This document shows, piece after piece, positions 50,750 through 62,196 of a stretch of 64,000 nt of DNA. The notes beneath the pieces were generated by a model, which was not told the origin of the DNA, searched no databases, and saw nothing but the letters and a program-made list of their open reading frames with translations. The DNA is taken from contig CM055899.1 of the NCBI GenBank assembly GCA_029582155.1, positions 73,464,886 to 73,528,885 on the forward strand, written 5' to 3'. This stretch comes from Panopea generosa (taxonomy: Eukaryota > Mollusca > Bivalvia > Adapedonta > Hiatellidae). The position numbers were made by a program, and so were the translations under genes. The stretch's first letter is position 1. Every line of letters begins with the position of its first letter.

Positions 50750-51004
50750 TTAATTGAGCGTAATTATTTTGTTGGATCTCTTGGGAATTGTATCTATATA
50801 TTGATCTACAGGTCCGTGTTTGAGGTTATACCTAGGGAACTGCTGTAGTGAACAGCTGTACCAGTGGGACGGAATACTGTTTATTTCTCTTCCATAACGT
50901 GTAATAAGTTTGATATTTTCCGGTGACTGTTGCCAGGGAATACAACATGCGTATGAGAACATTATAATTATAAAAATATTTATTGTTGATAAAATGATTT
51001 TCAT
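50750..51004 (-). CDS. small putative secreted peptide ORF
   Basis: From the internal Met at 51004 the frame reads MKIILSTINIFIIIMFSYAC, a typical signal-peptide core, then about 64 residues including CIPWQQSPENIKLITRYGRE, HWYSC and IPKRSNK. I prefer this Met over the one at 51058 because the longer start reads into the SINE tail (51020 onwards). LITRYGR could be an amidation-type processing site and PKR a basic site, as in neuropeptide precursors, but no family matches convincingly. An 84-codon frame in AT-rich DNA can arise by chance. Confidence 0.25.
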   Translation of the reverse strand: MKIILSTINIFIIIMFSYACCIPWQQSPENIKLITRYGREINSIPSHWYSCSLQQFPRYNLKHGPVDQYIDTIPKRSNKIITLN

Positions 51005-51019
51005 TAAGTTAAGTGTTGT

Positions 51020-51240
51020 TTTTTTATATTTATTTATTTTACATCGATTGTGAAACACGTTCTAACAACTTCTCGCTCAAAGACTTCCTTGGTAGAACCA
51101 GTATTAAGTATGTGCGGATTAAGTGTCTTGCTTATTGACACTATACATAGCCGTAGTTGAGGATCGAACCCACGTTTCTCCGATCATGGGTTCGATGATC
51201 TACCAATGGACTTGCCGCTATACATGATTAGTGATGTTAG
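51020..51240 (-). mobile_element. tRNA-derived SINE, apparently full length
   Basis: On the minus strand the head has an A-box-like CATTGGTAGATCATC and a perfect B box GGTTCGATCC. The body runs through AGACACTTAATCCGCACATA and ends TTCACAATCGATGTAAAATA followed by AAATAAATA and A-rich sequence. This ending identifies SINE-tail fragments at about 34762, 37573 and 56519, and the body identifies 35845-36010. Confidence 0.8.
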
Positions 51241-52654
51241 TACAAGGGTTAATGGAACTGGTTGTAACATTATCACTGTCACTTGTAGCATCATTTAGAA
51301 TTGTCAACACCGATATTGGTCGCTGTACTAATTTAAATTAGCTCGCGGCGTTCCTATCGGATTTTTTTACATCTGGCGTCTATTATCAAAAAACTGGTCA
51401 CTTGTACTATGAAGTATCAGCTTTCGAGAATACTTTTTTTTAAATATAGTCCAGCACAATCACGTTAACAGCGCCACCTAGCGGTGCATGTTTTTCGGAC
51501 ATTTTTCACCGTTTTTGTCCTTATAAAATGGTCAATATTAATTGAAAACGGTTTAAAGAACTTTTTTAGATTAATTATTTTATTTCTTTTGATAGGATAA
51601 TAACTTTAATACAGATAAAGTAAAATTATGTAACCCTTACATCTAGTCGTTACACCGGTATTGATTTAAAACAATACATTTTAAACATTCACGCTTGCTT
51701 GCACAAAATGCTCTGATACCTGTACAAGTTCTTGAATTTTTCATATGATAAACTTTATTCATTTCACTACAGTATGACTGATTCAAACTAGTTTTTTTTC
51801 ATAAAATCTGATTCAAATTAAAAATGAAACACTGAAAAACACACGACGTCTGTCTGAAATTTTGAACTATGTCATGTTTTACGTTACTATTATAAAGCAT
51901 TTTGTTGACGTTGTCCGAAATTACAAGCAAACGTCGTGTTTATTGGTCGTTTCATTTTAATTTAAATTAAAATTTATAAAGAAACTGGCGTGAACAAACG
52001 TTTTTTTTATCATATCATATATAAATGAAATTAATAAAGTTTAACATATGTGAAATTCAAGAACTTGTACCCGAGCTTTTTCGCGTTATCAGCCGTGAAT
52101 GTATGTAAACATCGGCGTAATGATTAGGTGTAAAGGTAACACAAATTATATTCTATCTGCTTGAAAGTTATAATCTTATAACAGGAAATAAATAAGTAAT
52201 TTAATAATGTTATCAAAACAATTAATATGACATCATGAAATTGAAATTGGAATACATTATTTTTAATTCAGGGATTATTAATTCATATTGATTCTGGTAT
52301 CTATATAACATTAATTTTGCATAAATTATAAACACATGTACATTTGAGCGTTTTATCTTGTAAGATTGACTGCTGGCTGAGGGATCGTGCACTGACTCGG
52401 TCAAAAGGCATTTAATCAAACATTCAGTTCTCGTCAAAAATTTGAATTTTGTTTTGTGTTCTACATCAAGTAAGACCTAGCTCTTTAAGATTTTTTGTCG
52501 AATATAAAGTACATGTATTTTGTCCATAGCAAAACTATATCCACTAATAAAAATTACAAAGTGTTGATTAGGATTTTTTAATGGGGGTTTTTATAACCCT
52601 TATTTTTTCTAGAATAGTAGTTCTCATCTGCTCTCTGCAACGTATTTTACAACA
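51241..52654. other. no gene seen
   Basis: AT-rich and gene-free. The minus-strand 71-codon frame at 52222-52437 has no recognisable feature. Confidence 0.4.
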
Positions 52655-52840
52655 CACGGGGCCCTCCTAGCGGAATGGTCTAAGTCTCAAAATCACCGCC
52701 AAGGTCGTAGGCTCGTGTCATGCTTGCTCTAAAAACTTTATGTGAGAAAGGTTGCAAATTACTTGCGGATGGACGATGGTTCTACTCAGAATTATTCAGC
52801 GGCCTTAACTAGATATGCCATATATAACCCCATTTATTAT
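52655..52840 (+). mobile_element. tRNA-like SINE
   Basis: The head CTAGCGGAATGGTCTAAG is A-box-like; the B box (TCGTAGGCTCGTGTC) is decayed. The 3' part AACTAGATATGCCATATATAAC matches the tail of the SINE at 4822-4988. Confidence 0.6.
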
Positions 52841-52905
52841 ATTCAATACAACATGCATTATACTACTAATTTAAAAACAAGTATTTCTATCAGGCAAATT
52901 GTAAT

Positions 52906-53115
52906 ATGATCGTGTTGTTTATTTTGACACTAGGTATCTTCAGCTTTATTTCGTTGATCAGCGCTGTTCTGCTCTTATGCATACTTCTCTTAAACAACAA
53001 TGAAGGCGTTGTGGCTCAGAAAAAGGGCCTTTGGAGACGACATCGCAGACCAGTTCGAATTTGGGGGCGAACGATTCGAAAACGGGTATTCTGGAGGAGG
53101 CGATCGGGATTATAG
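52906..53115 (+). CDS. small ORF: hydrophobic N-terminus and strongly cationic Arg/Trp-rich C-terminus
   Basis: The 69-codon frame starts with about 29 mostly hydrophobic residues (MIVLFILTLGIFSFISLISA...), then NNNEGVVAQ, then a 32-residue tail with 13 Arg/Lys, three Trp and no Asp or Glu (KKGLWRRHRRPVRIWG, then RTIRKRVFWRRRSGL). A signal or anchor segment followed by a cationic Trp/Arg tail is the layout of linear antimicrobial peptide precursors such as mussel myticalins. I see no sequence identity I can vouch for, and there is no acidic pro-region. The GC content is higher than its flanks. It could be a chance frame, or an exon whose other parts lie elsewhere. Confidence 0.3.
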   Translation: MIVLFILTLGIFSFISLISAVLLLCILLLNNNEGVVAQKKGLWRRHRRPVRIWGRTIRKRVFWRRRSGL

Positions 53116-53289
53116 TACGGAATAGAAGCAGAGGGGTATAAAAGAATCAGGTATCCGTCTGTTTGTCATCACCAAAGCGTATCTGTAAGAGCTTGTTTCG
53201 ATAATTGTTTTTATAAAATGCTTATAAGACTTTTATCAATGGATACAATGCTTATTATGAATGGAGATGCAATCGAAACATATAATTTA

Positions 53290-53690
53290 TATAATACTTT
53301 ATCTTGATACAATTTATTTTATTGATACAATACAGTTTGTTGATACAATACAGTTTGTTGATACAATATGGTTTATTAATACAATACTGTGTTTATCGAT
53401 ATAATACTTTTTTATTTATACTTATTTATACAATACTATTTATTGGTACTTTACTGTGTATTTATAGAAAACTGTTTATTGATACAAAACTGTGTTAATT
53501 GATATAATACTGTTTATTGATGTAATAGTGTTTATTGATGCAATACTGTTTATTGATACAATACTTTTTACTCATACAAATTGAATACTGATAATTGATA
53601 CAATACACTTTATTGATACAATACTGTTTATTGATGCAATACGTTTAATGTTTACAATACTGGTAATTTATACAATTGCAATAATAAATA
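53290..53690. repeat. ~18-bp minisatellite (GATACAATACTGTTTATT type)
   Basis: Roughly 20 degenerate units of TTGATACAATACTGTTTA, many with small indels. Confidence 0.9.
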
Positions 53691-54089
53691 TTGATAGTTT
53701 GTTTTTGTTTTTCAGTCTGTCTTTGGAGACGCACGGATCATGACCTTCAAATCAGTTAAACAGCAAATAATCGAATATACTTTGGCTAAAACTTATAATA
53801 AATAAACCATTTTTATTGAATTGTTTTTATTATATATCAAAATTTGCCTAAATGTTTGCTTTGAAAATATTTTGGCAATATACATTGAATTTTTTTGTGT
53901 TAGAGGTGAATTCTTCACAAAGCTTCCGGTTTGTGTATGTTTTGATATGTTTGCTAAGTATCCGTTTTCTAACGACACTATTATACAAAACAACACTTGT
54001 CTACAGCTTGTTATAGTTAGTTTATTTCCATTTTTAGATGTGTCTCAACAAATTTGTTCAAATACCTTCAGTGATTAATTATGGATACA
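53691..54089. other. no gene seen
   Basis: Overlapping frames on both strands at 53793-54078 have no domain and are AT-driven. Confidence 0.4.
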
Positions 54090-54700
54090 TGATTGATGTG
54101 TATAACTTAGTATGGTAACACGTGAACGAAAACTGTGGATGTAAGTGTCGGTTGAATAGTTTCATTTTTGGCAACTCAAGGGCCATAATTCAGATATCAA
54201 TTATCAGATTCGCCAAATTCAATAATATCCTATATAAATACGGTCCATTTTTTTGTTAATATTCAATGGAAAATGTTGATGGTAGAATGCTGACTCTGTT
54301 AAACAGTACAGTTGTTAGGATACAAGGGCCATAACCCCATATATCAATGTCTGTGTAGTTAGCTTGAAACATGTGAACATTGCGGACGCTAGAGTGCACA
54401 CAAAACCAGCTGGTAGTTTTGTTGTCAATTCTGCAGGGGCCGAAATACAAGTCCACACACACAATACCAAATTATTCAATATTTAGGGATTCACAAATTG
54501 CTGGTTGAGATGTTCAGGAATTTGTTCGAGATATTGTTGTTATATAAATTGCTTAAGCATGAATCAAAAAGCGTAATAGTAAACTATTGAAGGGTATTTC
54601 TCCGACAAAAAATATCTGATTTGGCTAGTTCAGGGACATAACCGGAATATGCTGGCATGTATGCATGTATAACCGCTGCGGATGTTTAATGAAGATCAGG
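54090..54700. repeat. dispersed repeat with recurring AAGGGCCATAA phrase
   Basis: CAAGGGCCATAATTCAGATATC (about 54179), CAAGGGCCATAACCCC (about 54324) and CAGGGACATAACCGG (about 54630) sit in loosely similar contexts, suggesting decayed tandem units. I associate this phrase with mollusc dispersed repeats, without confirmation. Confidence 0.4.
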
Positions 54701-56329
54701 CATGTAATACATGTAATATAATCATGCTCAAACCTACAGACGTCATTCACCCAACGCTCGATGTTAGTTTGTGTATGTATTTATCAACCAGCTAGCGGCA
54801 CGTCCATACCTGAAGTTATTTCCTGTATAAAGAACAAAAACCAAATGAAAAATATTATTGCCTTCGACGCATTTATAAATGCCGACACCTCTCGTAAACG
54901 TAAATAAATCGTGTTTGAAATCTAAATTTACTAATTAGCAATTCTAATATGCAAATAAGCTGCTGACGAAATTCACGAAAATTCCTCAGTCAGTCGTATC
55001 TACTCGGCCAATTATGTCATCCTTCAGTATGAGAACGGTCGCTAGAAATATGCAAAGATATCAATGCATAAATGGAAAAATATATCTTTCATTTTGTTTA
55101 AACGTATTTTATTTATATTTAAGTCGTTTGTGAAGCACTATTATAGACATAAACGCTTCTAGTGAAATGTAATATATATATATATATATATATAACTCTT
55201 GTTATGGGATTCATACTCGGATGGACAGAGCGACAATACGCAGATATATGTACTATGTTATATAGGAAAATATCAAGACTGGCAGTATAAATCTAAGTTA
55301 GAACTAAACCGCTTACCAGGATTTAACCGATGATGTAAGGAAACTTCTCTTATTTAACTATTAAATCATTAACGTTATTCTACGGGTCAGGTCAAATTTA
55401 AATATCGGCAACAATGGCGAGTTTAAATACGCTTTTCTTACAATAAACAACGGTATTTCAAACCAGACATGATTCAGAAAGTCGCAATTTATACAAAATA
55501 TTAGAATTGCACCATATTTCTTATTGATTTGAAATGGCATACATACTAGATATGCCGCTCTATATTCCGAGCTACTTAGCATTAGCCAGGTACATTGAAA
55601 CAACGTTCGGCTGTTTCCATAACATGTTTTGTTAAAATGAAATGAAACATACTGGTCTGCAAGAGTGCCAACACGGTAAATGTGGTAAATGTTGACGAAA
55701 CAAGGTCATTGCAATTAAAGTAACTGTAGATATTGCCAGTTCATTATTTTATCCGAGATTCTTTGTTTCGGTGTATCTAATGTGTATCTAATACTGTTTT
55801 GCATTCCTTAAAGTGATTGAAACAGTTTATCATCATATAATGATTCTGAGTATTGTAGTGTAACTCATATAACTATGGTAACGTGTGTCAAGTATGTCTA
55901 GCTTCCCACAGACTTTTGCACCCGCACCCGGTACACTGCTGACCAACATATATGTGTGTGCCTAAACTTGTCATCTTTCTCCAACAAGAAACATGATGTC
56001 GCAAATAATTTCTTCGTATGCATGTGCATATTGGTTTCTGCCAATATTTGTTGGTCTGTAAGCTTTTATCCATGTCTGTTATTAATGGAATTTGTATATT
56101 AAATCATATTATTGATATATAAATAATATCAAAAATCATGTTATTGGTATTAGTGGTCTTTTGGTTATCCTCTGCGGAGGCCAGCCTTTGTATAAGATAG
56201 CGTTTGATTTCCTGTTTGAAATCAGATATCAAATGAAACAAGTCAGAACAGCACAATATGGCGCATGGTAAAATCAAAATCGGATACATTCTGTGTTCAT
56301 CGCGTTATTTTACAATTTACGGTCTAGTC
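54701..56329. other. no gene seen
   Basis: A (TA)n run at about 55170-55195 is the only structure. The small frames (55361-55603, 55888-56073, 56104-56289, all minus) have no domain I recognise. Confidence 0.4.
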
Positions 56330-56613
56330 TACGAGATTTTTCAAAATGATAAAATGTAATGAGTGTAAATACAATGCAAATACACCTTCTAAAAAGAGAG
56401 CTTCCATACTTATCTGAGTGACTGCAATGGACTTCATTACTATTATCTACTAGTAACAGCAAAGGGAATAACTATACAAAACAGTATAAGCACTGATGTG
56501 TATCTAAACTAATTTATTTCACATCGATTGTGAATTAAGTAGGTAGTGTAAGAAAAACACTTTGTGCAGGTAAGTCATGCAATGTAGGTAGTTTAGGTAG
56601 TTAGTTTGTTAAG
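56330..56613. repeat. dispersed module M2, copy 2, with the start of a TAG-type array
   Basis: Collinear with 37385-37640, including ATGAGTGTAAATACAATGCA, AATACACCTTCTAAAAAG and ACATCGATTGTGAATTAAG. The array breaks off at TTAAG (56609-56613), the target site of the BEL/Pao element, and resumes at 63450. Confidence 0.8.
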
Positions 56614-56819
56614 TGTTTAGAAGTGTACTGCGTTGCGTGTTGGTGACAGTGTTTATTTTGTTAATCTTACGATAATATATTTCTAATGGTTGTTCCGTGT
56701 TTTTCGGTGTTATAGTAAAAATGTTATCGATGATGGATCGTGAATAAAATCGAAGTTAAAATCGACATTTTCCTTCGTGGTTATCGTTTATGGGCCAAAT
56801 AGAACATAGCTTACGAACA
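56614..56819 (+). repeat. 5' LTR
   Basis: It begins TGTTTAGAAGTG and ends TTACGAACA. Compared with the 3' LTR it differs by four substitutions and two one-base T-run indels over 206 bp (about 2%). An AATAAA lies at 56743-56748 within it. Confidence 0.95.
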
Positions 56820-56825
56820 TTTTGC

Positions 56826-56843
56826 TGGCAGAGCGAGGTTTAC
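56826..56843 (+). promoter_or_regulatory. candidate primer-binding site
   Basis: TGGCAGAGCGAGGTTTAC starts six bases after the 5' LTR with the TGG expected to pair with a tRNA CCA end. I could not match it to a particular tRNA. Confidence 0.5.
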
Positions 56844-57001
56844 GGACGTTTTTGGACCCGAATTGAAGGTCAATGTGTTAAAAGCGTCATCGATTATCAG
56901 AATTCGTGCCATGCGGTCTCGCCCTGAATAAACACGTGGTAATGAACGGTGAATAAGTGACGGTTTACAGTTAATTATTGGATTGAAATACACAATTAGA
57001 A

Positions 57002-57253
57002 ATGAGTAAAGAGGCGGAGACGTCGCAAGAAACCATGACACACGAAGATGAGTCAAAAATAGTCGAAATGAAGATGAAGAAATCTTGGTTCAAGGCCGTA
57101 TTTACAAGGTTCAGAAATCGGCTACATGAACTATTGGAGGATGATGAAACCCAAAAGGAGGATTTAAGAACATTGTTGGATAAATTGGAATCAGCAATGG
57201 ACGACCTTCTTCAATCCATTAGTGGAATTGTGAGTTTTTACATGCAACAATGA
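57002..57253 (+). CDS. BEL/Pao ORF upstream of gag
   Basis: An 83-codon charged, helical frame (MSKEAETSQETMTHEDESKI to IVSFYMQQ). It ends in ATGA, the TGA overlapping the ATG of the next frame at 57250. Family members often have one continuous gag-pol, so this is probably the true N-terminus of gag separated by a one-base change; reinitiation or a -1 shift at the overlap are alternatives. Confidence 0.6.
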   Translation: MSKEAETSQETMTHEDESKIVEMKMKKSWFKAVFTRFRNRLHELLEDDETQKEDLRTLLDKLESAMDDLLQSISGIVSFYMQQ

Positions 57254-58716
57254 AACAGATTGATGAGGTAAATGACTTGTACGATGAAACCATGAAGTTA
57301 TATCATGCTTTTGGTATCTCGTCAGAAATTTCGTCTTCAGATTCAACGAAAGAGAAAGCAGTCACTGTAAGTACTGACATGTACAAGCAACTGAAACGCG
57401 TGTCAATACCAGTCTTCACAGGGGTTAAGAAAGATTATGAATTTTGGGTCAGTGCCTTTGAATCCTGTGTTGACAAGACAGATGCGTCCCCGGAATACAA
57501 GCTGCTTCAATTACGACAATACATAGGGGGAGAGGCCAAGAAAGTAATTGATGGGTTAAGCCATTCAGCAGAGACCTATGAAGCTGCAAAGGAGAGACTC
57601 AAAAGAAAGTATGGTGGAAATAGGAGAAAGGTAAACAGATTCTTAGAAGAACTTGATAAATTTCCTATTATCAGATACGAAAATGCAAAAATAGTGGAAA
57701 AGTATGCCGATCTTCTAGAAGTTGCCATAATCAACATGAAAGAAAACAACACTGATGTCTTAAATAGTGGATTCATGTATATTCAATTGTTAAAAAAATT
57801 ACCCGAATCAATGATAAGTCGATTCCAGAGATGGCTCTATGAAAATGAAAAGGACGAGACAATTGAACAATTGACAGAATGGGTAATTAAAGAGTCAGAA
57901 TTCCATATTGTTGCCATGGAAACAAAATATGGTTTGAACAACAGCAAAGGGGAGGACAAAAGGCCCAACATACACATGAAAGAGCAGACGTCATTCTTCA
58001 CTAAGAGTAAGAAAGCTAGAACTTGTAAAGTATGTAACAGACCACATGGAGCATGGGAGTGTGAAAGAATGAATAGGCTGGCTGCCTCAGAAAGATGGGA
58101 AGAAACAAAAAAATCAAGATTGTGTTTTCGGTGCCTTAGTGATTCCCATCTCGGTGGAAATTGTAAATGGTCCAGAAAATGTGGCATAGATGGCTGCATA
58201 AGGTTGCACCACAGACTTTTGCATAAAGCAGAGTTAAACCCAAGCGCACCTATATATGAACCAAAGCCAAACAGAGAAAAAACAGAAAAAACTTTTACAA
58301 ATGTAGCGCAAAATGTTTATATAGCTCTGCGAACGGTTCCAGTGCTTGTATGTGCAAATGGTAAAGAGTTGATAGTAAATGCAATACTGGATGACGGAAG
58401 TACGAAAACACATATCAATGAAGATATTGCAGCCGAACTTGGAATAGTAGTCAAAATTGAAAATGTAAGAGTGACAACGTTAAATGGAAGAGCGGATAAT
58501 CTAAAGACAATGAATGTGCAATTTACAATCAAAAGTACAGATGCAAGACTAGAAATACCCATGAAAGCAAATACTACAAAACAAATAACTGGAAACTTGA
58601 GACCTATAGACTGGAATGAGTGCTCCAACAAATGGGTTCACTTAAAAGGGTTGAGATTTCCATCAAGACCAAAGAAGACCAAAGGTAGATCTCTTGATCG
58701 GGCTAGATTACGTTGA
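57250..58716 (+). CDS. BEL/Pao gag and aspartic protease region
   Basis: A 488-codon frame. Residues ~50-190 carry a DUF1759-like gag region (PVFTGVKKDYEFWVSAFESC, then LRQYIGGEAKKVIDG). Two zinc knuckles follow: CKVCNRPHGAWEC from residue ~258 (CX2CX3HX4C) and CFRCLSDSHLGGNC from ~292 (CX2CX4HX4C), with a further Cys/His group ending in LHHRLLHK. The protease active site is ILDDGSTKTH near residue 381, the DDGS form usual in this clade (peptidase A17/DUF1758). The product would form the particle, bind element RNA and process the polyprotein. The frame is lost near 58682, where the next frame overlaps it; the last 10 or so residues here are out of frame. Confidence 0.85.
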   Translation: MKQIDEVNDLYDETMKLYHAFGISSEISSSDSTKEKAVTVSTDMYKQLKRVSIPVFTGVKKDYEFWVSAFESCVDKTDASPEYKLLQLRQYIGGEAKKVIDGLSHSAETYEAAKERLKRKYGGNRRKVNRFLEELDKFPIIRYENAKIVEKYADLLEVAIINMKENNTDVLNSGFMYIQLLKKLPESMISRFQRWLYENEKDETIEQLTEWVIKESEFHIVAMETKYGLNNSKGEDKRPNIHMKEQTSFFTKSKKARTCKVCNRPHGAWECERMNRLAASERWEETKKSRLCFRCLSDSHLGGNCKWSRKCGIDGCIRLHHRLLHKAELNPSAPIYEPKPNREKTEKTFTNVAQNVYIALRTVPVLVCANGKELIVNAILDDGSTKTHINEDIAAELGIVVKIENVRVTTLNGRADNLKTMNVQFTIKSTDARLEIPMKANTTKQITGNLRPIDWNECSNKWVHLKGLRFPSRPKKTKGRSLDRARLR

Positions 58717-60083
58717 ACTACATAGGTCATTAGGTGAACTGAGTGGAGAAGAAGGGTCACCAACAGCTAGATTAACACCTCTAGGTTGGACATGCGTCGG
58801 ACCAGTTGATTTGGGACAAACAAAACCGTATGATACATCAATGTTTACATTTCATGCCGAAAATGAAATGAGTGAAGATGTCAAAGACATATTGAAAAGA
58901 TTCTTGGAAATAGAGTCTGTAGAAAATGTTAAACAAGCCATGAGCCCAAATGATCAGACCGTGATGGACACAGTCAAGGAAAAAACAGTATATGATCAAG
59001 AAAAGCAGAGACATGAGGTGCCAATTCCTTGGAAAGAAAATAGAAGCCAACTTGAGAACAATTACGAGATGGCTCATAAGAGGCTAGAAAGTACTGAGAG
59101 GAAACTTAAGAAAGATCCTGAGCTTCGGAAAGAATATGTTGAAATCATAAAGAAATATGAAAGAAAGGGGTATATTTTAAAATTAGCTAAAAGTGTCACT
59201 AACAACTCATCAAAATGGTATCTTCCGCATTTCCCAGTTGTGCGTCGCCAAAAAACGACAACAAAAGTGAGAATGGTGTTCGATGCATCAGCAAAGTACA
59301 ATGAAATGTCCCTAAATGACGCCATACATCAAGGACCAAAGTTGCAAAATGAGCTGATAGATGTGCGTCTAAGATTTCGAAAACAAGCAGTAGCATTGAT
59401 TTGTGACATTGAAGAAATGTACTTGCAAATAGGACTAGTTCCATCTGATAAGCGTTTCCATAGTTTTTTTATGGCGCGACCCCTCTAGATGTGATCCTGA
59501 AGAATATGTGTTCAACCGAGTCGTCTTCGGGGTCAATGCTTCACCCTTTCTTGCACAATATGTGTCCCAAGAAAATGCAAGAAGATTTCAGGATAGCTAT
59601 CCATTGGCAGCAGAATCCTTCATCAAGTCTACTTACATGGATGACACCATGGACTCAGTAAAAAATGAACAGTTGGCAATCACGCTGTATCACGAACTAT
59701 GTTCGCTGTGGAGAGATGCTGGTATGCATCCGCGAAAATGGATGTCAAATTCAGAAGAGGTGTTGAGAGAAATTCCACAGAGCGAGAGAGCATTTTGTCA
59801 TGATATAGATACAGGTGAACTACCATGTTTAAAAACACTTGGCATGAGTTGGCTATCAGAGTCAGACATGCTCACTTACCATCATATAGAACCAGATACT
59901 GACATAAAAATCACCAAGAGAACTGTACTAAAGATAATAGCAGCATTATTTGATCCGCTTGGTTTGGTGGTGCCATTTACCGTGAAAGCAAAGACAATTA
60001 TGCAAAAAATATGGCTAACAGGACTTGACTGGGATGATGAACTATCTGAAACATTAGCAACTGAAGTAAAATCCTACTTCTGA
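58694..60083 (+). pseudogene. BEL/Pao reverse transcriptase region, two frames
   Basis: The first frame (58694-59488) begins IGLDYVELHRSLGELSGEEG, covers the protease-RT linker, then RT: KVRMVFDASAKYNEMSLNDA and ICDIEEMYLQIGL with the first catalytic Asp. A run of seven T near 59465-59471 precedes loss of the frame. The second (59508-60083) continues with FNRVVFGVNASPFLAQYV and the catalytic YMDDT at about 59635, then the thumb (DPLGLVVPFTVKAK). A TGA at 60081-60083 interrupts the frame in place. The activity would be cDNA synthesis; this copy is broken. Confidence 0.85.
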
Positions 60084-60945
60084 GAACTGAAAGATCTGAA
60101 ACAAATAGCTGTACCTCGATGTTTGAACTTTGCTGAGGATCACAGTGAGATCCATACGTTTGTGGATGCGTCGATGGAAGCATATGGGGCCGTAGTTTAT
60201 CTCAAACAGAGGATCATATTAACATTGTTGCTTCAAAAGGGAAGGTAGCCCCACTGAAAGCTCATAGTATTCCGAGATTAGAATTGATGGCTGCAGTCTT
60301 AGGGTTAGCACTGACAGTTCTGGTTTGTTCAGCATTAGAGATAAATATGAAACAAGCTACATTTTGGACAGATAGCATGAACGTGTTACACTGGAACCAC
60401 AGCCAAAGCAGACAGTTTAAGCCATTTGTCGCAAATCGTGTGGGTACTAGTCATCAATCATCCTCTTCAAACCAATGGAGATACGTGCCTACAAAGGAAA
60501 ATCCAGCAGATTTAGCATCACGTGGAGAATCTTTGAATGAACTTGCTAAAAGTGAACTGTGGTGGCAAGAACCAACATTCATAAAGCATGAACAGGAAAG
60601 CTGGCCAGAAGTAAAAGTAAGCCTCAATGAAAGTGCAAAAATGAAATGAAACGAAAAACAATGACAAATACATTTGTGACAATAAACAATGATGGTGAAG
60701 ACTTCAGGCTAGATCCCAAGAAGTTCTCTGACTGGAATCGTCTTGTTCGAATATCAGCATGGGTGCACAGATTCATTGACAATTGCCAGGTGTCGAAAAG
60801 TGAACGAAAGATGTCACCAGAACTTAGTGTTGAAGAACTAGAACATGTAGAAAATAGAATCATTATTTCCGCTCAGGCTGAATTGTTCAGCAATGAATAC
60901 CAAAGTTTAATGAAAGGAAAGTTAATCTCATCAAAAGCAAACTAG
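60084..60945 (+). pseudogene. BEL/Pao RNase H region, fragmented
   Basis: After the stop the frame continues to HTFVDASMEAYGAVVYLK, the first RNase H acidic motif, and is lost near 60195-60215. 60284-60649 gives MAAVLGLALTVLVCSALEIN (Glu motif region normally LELMAA) and FWTDSMNVLHW, with a catalytic Asp in TDS, then PADLASRG near the end of the domain. Another one-base change near 60640 shifts to the frame 60646-60945, the connection to integrase (LDPKKFSDWNRLVRISAWVH). Confidence 0.8.
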
Positions 60946-60999
60946 CACCATTGAATCCAAGACTAGACTCTGAAGGGTTAATGAGAAGTGATAGTCGGT

Positions 61000-62194
61000 T
61001 AAAATTTGCAGAGTTTCATTTCATACGATGCTAGGTTTCCAATATTACTCCCACGAAAACATGCAGTGACTAGACTAATTGTAAAACATTGTCATGCAAA
61101 GACATATCATGGGGGAACTAATTCAACATTGATAGAACTGTCGAATAGATTCTAGGTTATATCTGCACGAGAAGAAATAAGAGAATGTGAGAACAATTGT
61201 GCTAAGTGTAGACTCCTTAAAGCTAAAGGATCAAAACAGATAATGGGACCTTTGCCAAAAGAGAGAGTTAGTGAATCTGTGAGAGCATTCACAAAATAAT
61301 ACTGCAGTAGACTATGCCGGACCGTTCGTCACTAAACAGGGTTGCGAAAAAACTAGACTCAAAAGATACTTGTGCGTTTTTACATGCATGTCAACAAGGG
61401 CAGTGCACCTTGAAGTCGCGTACAGTATGGACACACATTCATTTATGAATGCGCTGAGTAGATTTACAAGTAGAAGAGGTGTTCCAAAGAATATCTTATC
61501 AGACAATGGAACTAATTTTGTAGGTTGTGTTCGTGAACTTAAGGAGCTTTATGATAAGCTAGATCAAAACAAAATCATAAAACAGTCCGCAGTCAAAAAA
61601 ATAAACTGGAAATTCATTCCACCAAGTGCACCTCATTTTGGTGGAGTACACGAATCGATGGTGAAAACCGCGAAAAGTGCATTATATAAGATCTTTGGTA
61701 ATGCAGACATTACTGATGAAGAACTTATCACAGCTGTGTCAAATGCAGAAGCCTTAATCAACAGTAGACCACTGACATATCAATCATCGAATCCAGGTGA
61801 TGACATGGTGTTGACACCTAACCACTTCCTGATGGGGCAAATGGGAGGGCATTTCGCACCAGAAATGTCTAATAGCTATCCACATGACATCAGAGGAAGG
61901 TGGCGTCGAATACAGGAGCTGATACATCACTTCTGGAATCGCTGGCTGAAGGAATACATACCTACCTTAGGGTCGCGTTCTAAGTGGCAACGGAAGTTTA
62001 GAGATTTCCAAGTGGATGATGTAGTGATAATCATAGATAAAGATGCTCCTCGTGGACAGTGGCAGCTTGGGAGAATCATCAAAGTCCACCCTGGAAGAGA
62101 TGGCCATGTTCGCGTAGCAGATGTTCAGAGAGGAGATTCTGTGTTTCGTCGACCTATCTCGCGCTTAAGCCTTGTTGCAGAATCGAGTGTGTAA
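61000..62194 (+). pseudogene. BEL/Pao integrase region
   Basis: The zinc-binding domain is readable at 61040-61240 (LLPRKHAVTRLIVKHCHAKT, YHGG, then NNCAKCRLLKAKG), with an in-frame TAG at 61153-61155 and a frame change near 61290-61320. The core runs 61370-62194: CVFTCMSTRAVHLEVAYSMD, LSDNGTNFVG with the second catalytic Asp, and PHFGGVHESMVKTAK with the Glu. The first Asp lies in VDYAGP at about 61305 in another frame. The C-terminal DUF5641-like part follows (TPNHFLMGQ, FWNRWLKEYIPTLGSRSKWQ, VVIIIDKDAPRGQWQLGRII). It would insert element cDNA. Confidence 0.88.
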
Positions 62195-62196
62195 GA

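Noticed and set aside
50750..51004. NPY/NPF-family neuropeptide gene
   Set aside because: Only LITRY-G resembles the family ending; the peptide is too short before it and other conserved residues are missing.
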